A stretch of 11,369 nucleotides of DNA, taken from the NCBI GenBank assembly GCA_017881145.1, contig JADGRG010000534.1, positions 1 to 11,369 on the forward strand, written 5' to 3'. Origin of the DNA: Sandaracinaceae bacterium. Lineage in GTDB: Bacteria > Myxococcota_A > Polyangia > Polyangiales > JAFGIB01. Of this stretch, positions 7,763 to 11,369 are shown one piece after another. The position numbers and the translations under genes are program-made. Under the pieces are notes generated by a model, which was not told the DNA's origin, searched no databases, and was given only the letters and a program-made list of their open reading frames with translations. Every line of letters begins with the position of its first letter. Position 1 is the stretch's first letter.

Positions 7763-8728
7763 ATGCAGAGCACACACACACCACGCAGCGTTGGTCCGGG
7801 CATCTTTGTGGTCAGGGTCATCGGGCTCATTGGTCTTCTTGGTCTCATTGGCCTGGGAGCGTGCTTCGGAGGTGGCGGTTCGGGCGTGGGCACTGGCACG
7901 GATGGCGGAGTCGGTTCCGCGGGGTCGACTGCCAACGGCGGGCCGCTCGGGGGCGCAGCTGGAGCGAGCAGCGCAGGCGCGGGAACGACCACCGGTACGG
8001 CAGGCGCAGTCGGCGCAGCTGGGGCAACCGCCGCTGCGGCAGGCAGCCACGCTGGCGGAGCCGGCGCAGCAGGCGGTGGAGCGGGTACCACGGCAGGCGT
8101 CGCAGGGACGAGCGCCAGTGGCGTGTCGACGGAGCTGGCGGACGGCACCATCGGTTCATCGTGCGGCAGCTGTCAGGCAGGGCTCACCTGCCAAACTGGC
8201 GCCAGCATTCCCAACGGGTACTGCACCAAGGTCTGTGCTGCGGCCGCGGATTGCGGAGCCGCCTCCTTCTGCTACGCGGTGACTGGCACCACCTCGGATT
8301 ACTGCATGCGCGCTTGCCGGGTCGACGGCGACTGCCGTCCTTCATACACCTGCCAAGGCAGTCCGGGCGGCCTCGTCTGTTACCCAGCGTCGACTGGCAC
8401 CACCACCACGGGCGGTGCCGGTGGAACCGGGTGCATCAGCGCAAGCCTGCTTTCCGGCGGCTACTGGCAAAAGAATTCGGGCGGCGGTCTCGAGGACATC
8501 TTGTTCTCGCCGGACGGGAGCCTGACTGACAACTACTCGGCTGGCGGCCTTGGTGACTCATCTTACAGTGGAACCTGGCAGCTCAGCTGTCCGACAATCA
8601 CCACGACCTTAGACAGTTACGGTGGCGCATCCCCCAGCTTCACCGTGAATGGCAGCGTGCTCACCGATCAAAACGGAGTGACCTGGCAGCGCTGCCAGCC
8701 GCTGGCGTCGTCCAGTCATTGCTTCTGA
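7763..8728 (+). CDS. Cys-rich lipoprotein with Gly/Ala linker and beta-rich C-terminal domain
   Basis: A 321-residue predicted lipoprotein of unknown function. An N-terminal stretch with one arginine leads into a hydrophobic core built of L-I-G triplets (19-32) and the lipobox LGAC, with lipidation at Cys34. Residues ~35-125 are a flexible Gly/Ala/Ser/Thr linker. Residues 134-206 contain twelve cysteines in two related knots (SSCGSCQAGLTCQTG, CTKVCAAAADCG, then CMRACRVDGDCRPSYTC), a pattern common in myxobacterial surface proteins and presumably disulfide bonded. Residues 224-320 form a separate domain with alternating aromatic and Gly residues (GGYWQ, SGTWQLSC, FTVNGSVLT, TWQRC) suggesting a small beta barrel. 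ATG 7763 has GGGAG eight bases upstream and starts the signal peptide; the long open frame further upstream is antisense to fumarase. It ends 20 bases before the peptidase gene, so they may be cotranscribed. Confidence 0.85.
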   Translation: MQSTHTPRSVGPGIFVVRVIGLIGLLGLIGLGACFGGGGSGVGTGTDGGVGSAGSTANGGPLGGAAGASSAGAGTTTGTAGAVGAAGATAAAAGSHAGGAGAAGGGAGTTAGVAGTSASGVSTELADGTIGSSCGSCQAGLTCQTGASIPNGYCTKVCAAAADCGAASFCYAVTGTTSDYCMRACRVDGDCRPSYTCQGSPGGLVCYPASTGTTTTGGAGGTGCISASLLSGGYWQKNSGGGLEDILFSPDGSLTDNYSAGGLGDSSYSGTWQLSCPTITTTLDSYGGASPSFTVNGSVLTDQNGVTWQRCQPLASSSHCF

Positions 8729-8748
8729 CTCTGAGCTCGCGCACGCCC

Positions 8749-9966
8749 ATGCGTTCCTCGTCGTCGCTTGCTTGGCTGGTCTTGCTCCACGGGCTCCTCG
8801 CCTGCCCCACCGCACAGGCCTTCGAGCTGCCGACGCAGCCAGTGAGCGCGGCGGACAAGAGTGCGCCGCGACCCCGGGCCCGCGACCTTGGCATCGACAT
8901 CGGCATCTATGCGTCGGGTCCGCTCGACGCGATCACCGATGTGAGAGGCGTGCTGGTGGGGCACACCACGCTGATTCGCGGGGAAGGCAAGCTCGTACCT
9001 ACGCAAGGCCCGGTGCGCACCGGTGTCACGGCGATCATTCCGCACGCTGGCGATCTTTGGCGCGAGAAGGTGCCCGCGGCTGGCTTCGTCATGAACGGCA
9101 ATGGTGAGGTGACCGGCCTCTCATGGATCAACGAGTCCGGGGCGCTCGAAGTACCCATCCTGCTCACCAACACCATGAGCGTGCCGCGCGTCGCTGACGC
9201 AGTTCTGACCTGGATGATGCGGAAGTACCCCGCTATTGGGATCAGCGATGACGTCGTGCTGCCCGTGGTAGCGGAGTGCGACGACTCGGCGCTCAACGAT
9301 TCGCGTGGACGCCACGTCTCCGAGCAGGATGTGCTCGCGGCGCTCGACCAGGCGCGTAGCGGGCCGGTCGCTGAAGGATCGGTCGGCGCAGGCACGGGCA
9401 TGATCGCCTATGAACGGAAGGGCGGCATCGGAAGTGCGTCTCGCGTGCTGCCGGCCAAGCTCGGCGGCTACACCATCGGCGTTCTGGTCAACGCCAATCA
9501 CGGCTTGCAGAAAGAGCTGGTGATTGCGGGCGTTCCGGTCGGCAGAGAGCTGGCGGTGCAGCGGGCGCCGACCCCGATGCGCTCGATCATCATCGTGATC
9601 GCGACCGACGCCCCGCTCGACGCGCGTCAGCTGGGCCACCTCGCAAAGCGCGCCATTCTCGGTCTGGCACGCACGGGTTCCACGGTGCGCCATGGCTCCG
9701 GTGACTTCGTGCTGGCGTTCTCGACCGGCACGCGTGTGCCTCACTACCCGAAAGAGGCGCTGCGGACCGCGCAGCTGCTTTCGGACAGCCACCTCAACCC
9801 CCTCTTCGAGGCCACCTCGGAAGCCACCGAGGAGGCGATCATCAATGCTCTGCTCGGCGCAACCACCATGGTCGGCCGTGATGGGGCGACGGCGCACGCG
9901 CTGCCGATCGACGAGCTGATCAAGGTCATGCACAAGTTCGGCCGCGGTCCAGCCCAGCGCAAGTAG
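8749..9966 (+). CDS. P1 family (DmpA/BapA-like) self-processing aminopeptidase, exported
   Basis: A 405-residue N-terminal-nucleophile hydrolase of the S58/P1 family, which removes N-terminal residues from small peptides or beta-peptides after autocatalytic cleavage into two chains. Visible signatures: TDVRGVLVGHTT (63-74), GNGEVTGLSWINESG (117-131), VVLPVVAECDDSALND (169-184), RHVSEQDVL, GPVAEGSVGAGTGM (205-218), GGIGSASR, LVNANHG (246-252), the nucleophile Ser279 in RSIIIVIATDAPL, HGSGD (315-319) and ATEEAIINALLGATTMVGRDG split at 359-379. The N-terminus is a signal peptide ending near AQA-FE (24-25); a weaker lipobox reading (LLAC19) is possible. The residue before Ser279 is Arg, where I recall Gly or Asn in DmpA and BapA. 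ATG 8749 begins the signal peptide; TTG 8719 would overlap the lipoprotein gene. Confidence 0.9.
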   Translation: MRSSSSLAWLVLLHGLLACPTAQAFELPTQPVSAADKSAPRPRARDLGIDIGIYASGPLDAITDVRGVLVGHTTLIRGEGKLVPTQGPVRTGVTAIIPHAGDLWREKVPAAGFVMNGNGEVTGLSWINESGALEVPILLTNTMSVPRVADAVLTWMMRKYPAIGISDDVVLPVVAECDDSALNDSRGRHVSEQDVLAALDQARSGPVAEGSVGAGTGMIAYERKGGIGSASRVLPAKLGGYTIGVLVNANHGLQKELVIAGVPVGRELAVQRAPTPMRSIIIVIATDAPLDARQLGHLAKRAILGLARTGSTVRHGSGDFVLAFSTGTRVPHYPKEALRTAQLLSDSHLNPLFEATSEATEEAIINALLGATTMVGRDGATAHALPIDELIKVMHKFGRGPAQRK

Positions 9967-10062
9967 TCCGAGCCTGTCGACCCCAGGTGGATCGCGTCAA
10001 ATCGTTCGGAACGGGGCAGCTGATGCGCGGTGCCGACCAGAACGCGTCGGGGGCACGAAAAG

Positions 10063-10118
10063 CCGGGCATCTCGGGTGGCCCGGAGGCTGCGCGGCCGAG
10101 CTTTCTGCGGCCCTTTTG
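10063..10118 (+). terminator. possible terminator hairpins after the peptidase gene
   Basis: A perfect six-pair GC stem, CCGGGC (10063-10068) with GCCCGG (10079-10084), is followed by a five-pair stem, GGCCG (10094-10098) with CGGCC (10108-10112), and then CTTTTG. The second stem plus its short T run has the layout of a weak intrinsic terminator. It would separate the peptidase transcript from the tRNA promoter downstream. The rest of 9967-10140 holds an 11-base odd palindrome (10003-10013, CGTTCGGAACG) and nothing else I can name. Confidence 0.35.
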
Positions 10119-10140
10119 AGTGGTGGGCACTTTCTTCAGC

Positions 10141-10169
10141 TTGACACACCTGCCTGGGCCACTTAGATT
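10141..10169 (+). promoter_or_regulatory. sigma70-like promoter of tRNA-Pro
   Basis: A perfect TTGACA (10141-10146) is followed after 17 bases by TAGATT (10164-10169), a four of six match to the -10 box. Transcription would start near 10176, about 12 bases before the tRNA. The CCGCGCG just after the -10 box is a GC-rich discriminator of the kind seen at stable-RNA promoters under stringent control, which is an inference here. Confidence 0.65.
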
Positions 10170-10187
10170 CCGCGCGAAATTTCTAGA

Positions 10188-10264
<77 letters not shown>

Positions 10265-10272
10265 CTTCTTCT

Positions 10273-10307
10273 TTCGACCACATTCGAAGCACGCGAGCGA
10301 CATTCGA
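10273..10307. promoter_or_regulatory. three in-phase TTCGA boxes before a regulator gene
   Basis: TTCGA occurs at 10273-10277, 10283-10287 and 10303-10307, that is at offsets of 10 and 30 bases. The last two are part of a longer direct repeat, ACATTCGA, 20 bases apart. Sites on one face of the helix directly ahead of a DNA-binding regulator gene suggest an operator, possibly autoregulatory. This is inference; short motifs of this kind can also arise by chance. Confidence 0.35.
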
Positions 10308-10317
10308 CGAGGGGTCA

Positions 10318-10926
10318 ATGAGCAAAGCCGTTTCGCCGATACGCGTGTTGGTGGTCGACGACGATCGCGAGATCTGTGACTACATGGAGACCTTCCTGGC
10401 CAAGGACGGCATCCAGGTCAAGACGATCTCGGACCCCGAAGCGGCGGCGGACGAAGTCAAGAACGGCGGCTACCACCTGGTGGTGCTCGACCTGATGATG
10501 CCGAAGCTCGACGGCGTCGGTGTGCTCTCCCGGATTCGCAAAGTGGACTCCGACGTGGCCGTGGTGATCTTCACCGGCTACCCGACGCTCGAGACGGCCG
10601 TGCAATCGATGAAGCTCGATGCGGTCGACTACTTGCGCAAGCCCTTCGATCCCGAAGAGTTTCGCGAGGTCGTGGATCGCGTGATGCGCAAGAAAGGCCT
10701 CTTGCGCTCGCCCGAGGAGAACCTGCACCGCGTGATCGGTGAGACGGTTCGCAACCTGCGCAAAGACGCCAACCTCACGCTCAAGCAGATGGCGCGCCGC
10801 ACTAGCCTTTCGGTCTCGCTGCTCTCGCAGATCGAGCGCGCGGAATCGAGCGCATCCATCTCCTCGCTCTACAAGATCGCCGTCGCCTTGGATGTCAAAA
10901 TCCAAGACCTCTTCGGCGACTATTGA
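10318..10926 (+). CDS. response regulator with receiver and XRE-type helix-turn-helix
   Basis: A 202-residue cytoplasmic regulator. Residues 8-122 are a receiver domain with the acidic cluster VVDDDRE (12-18), phosphoacceptor Asp58 in LVVLDLMMPKLDG, switch Thr86 and Lys108 in DYLRKPFDPEEF. Residues ~138-198 form a Cro/C1 (XRE) DNA-binding domain: IGETVRNLRKDANLTLKQMA, then RTSLSVSLLSQIERAESSAS and the closing LYKIAVALDVKIQDLF. Phosphorylation by an unknown kinase presumably alters DNA binding. Pairing a receiver with an XRE domain is much rarer than with OmpR, NarL or Fis-type domains. ATG 10318 has GAGGGG (10309-10314) just upstream. No kinase gene is adjacent. The gene follows tRNA-Pro by 53 bases and might be read from the tRNA promoter or its own. 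Confidence 0.92.
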   Translation: MSKAVSPIRVLVVDDDREICDYMETFLAKDGIQVKTISDPEAAADEVKNGGYHLVVLDLMMPKLDGVGVLSRIRKVDSDVAVVIFTGYPTLETAVQSMKLDAVDYLRKPFDPEEFREVVDRVMRKKGLLRSPEENLHRVIGETVRNLRKDANLTLKQMARRTSLSVSLLSQIERAESSASISSLYKIAVALDVKIQDLFGDY

Positions 10927-11049
10927 CGGCCGGGGCCATTTGCCCTGATCCGCGCCTTACGTCCTCGCTCAGCTCGGTCACGCACAGAAGTGCGCTCCCT
11001 CGCTTCGCTCCGGGCGCGCTCGCGCCTCAGGGCAACTGACCCCGGCCGT
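10926..11049. repeat. 124-base imperfect palindrome between convergent genes
   Basis: Arm 10926-10948 and arm 11027-11049 are inverted copies matching at 21 of 23 positions. Exactly at the centre of the element lies a smaller perfect stem, CGCAC (10981-10985) and GTGCG (10990-10994), with an AGAA loop; the two symmetry centres coincide at 10987.5. Related direct copies, CCTCGCTCAGCTCGG (10963-10977) and CCTCGCTTCGCTCCGG (10998-11013), lie inside. The left arm begins at the last base of the response regulator stop and the right arm supplies the final codons and stop of the TPR gene. It may act as a bidirectional terminator or be a small mobile palindromic element. Confidence 0.7.
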
Positions 11050-11369
11050 GCGCGTGTGGTGAGGCTGCGCTGATCTCTTGCGCGAGGGTGCCGAGGCCCG
11101 AGGCCGCTAACGCCTGCGTTAGGCCCAGGCGAGCTGCCGGATACGAGCGTGACCCGCGTGGCACTTGGCTGAAGCTGTCGGCGGCATCGGCGTAGGCCCC
11201 GAGCGCGAGTTGGGCTTGGGCCTCCACCAGGCAGCGCTCGGCGTCGCCGGGGGCTTCATCGACGGCTTGTTCGGCCAACACCAGGGCCTTGTCGGGACGC
11301 CCGAGCGCGAGGTAGGCGCGCGCCATGTTCGGCAGGTCCGCGAGGCGGTCCGGGTCGGTGCTGGCGAGC
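11027..11369 (-). CDS. C-terminal part of a TPR-repeat protein (partial)
   Basis: An open frame enters from the right edge and ends with TGA at 11029-11027, giving 113 residues. It contains at least two tetratricopeptide repeats: MARAYLALGRPDKALVLAEQ, then AVDEAPGDAERCLVEAQAQL with ALGAYADAADSFSQV, and a third degenerate unit (RLGLTQALAASG). TPR units form helical scaffolds for protein-protein contacts; the partner and role cannot be told from this fragment. The internal ATG at 11326 is not taken as the start because the frame stays open upstream with TPR-compatible residues. The last residues (HGRGQLP) are encoded inside the palindrome arm. It converges with the receiver-XRE gene. Confidence 0.75.
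   Translation of the reverse strand, partial: LASTDPDRLADLPNMARAYLALGRPDKALVLAEQAVDEAPGDAERCLVEAQAQLALGAYADAADSFSQVPRGSRSYPAARLGLTQALAASGLGTLAQEISAASPHAHGRGQLP

Noticed and set aside
10315..10905. A 196-residue minus-strand frame opposite the receiver-XRE gene
   Set aside because: It is a shadow; the sense frame carries every receiver and helix-turn-helix motif.

Overview
The window looks like a chromosomal housekeeping segment of a high-GC Gram-negative bacterium, most likely a myxobacterium (Myxococcota, Polyangia-like). That placement is inferred from the GC- and codon-biased genes, a lipoprotein with a very long Gly/Ala/Thr linker followed by Cys-rich knots, response regulators carrying unusual output domains, and myxobacterial-looking hypothetical proteins. 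No phage genes, transposases, CRISPR arrays or defence genes are visible.

Left part (1-1746). Two minus-strand genes run toward the window start: a small coiled-coil protein (62-406) with a good promoter and ribosome site, whose TGA overlaps a GTG that opens a truncated membrane or exported protein (1-65). Next comes a minus-strand conserved hypothetical (538-1185). Opposite it lies a small membrane protein with the CPxCG motif of the DUF2752 family (1228-1746).

Middle part (1874-7567). A response regulator with a receiver domain and a degenerate GGDEF domain (1874-2731) precedes an RseP-type site-2 protease with what look like three PDZ domains (2864-4528). The protease gene overlaps the next gene by ATGA: rsmB, a 16S rRNA m5C967 methyltransferase with a NusB-like N-terminus (4525-5898). 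A convergent gene encodes a class I iron-sulfur fumarase (5912-7567, minus strand) with its three cluster cysteines in place.

Right part (7763-11369). Divergent from the fumarase is a lipoprotein (7763-8728), closely followed by a secreted P1-family (DmpA/BapA-like) self-processing aminopeptidase (8749-9966). A 221-base intergenic stretch then holds possible terminator hairpins and a strong sigma70-like promoter for tRNA-Pro(CGG) (10188-10264). Downstream of the tRNA is a receiver plus XRE-type helix-turn-helix regulator (10318-10926), preceded by three TTCGA boxes on a 10-base register. It converges with the end of a TPR protein that runs off the window (11027-11369). Between them sits a 124-base imperfect palindrome whose arms reach the stop codons of both genes.

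No gene cluster here amounts to a clear new system. The most interesting items are the two-component regulators with unusual outputs, the three-PDZ RseP coupled to rsmB, and the convergent-gene palindrome. No gene-free stretch exceeds 300 bases.
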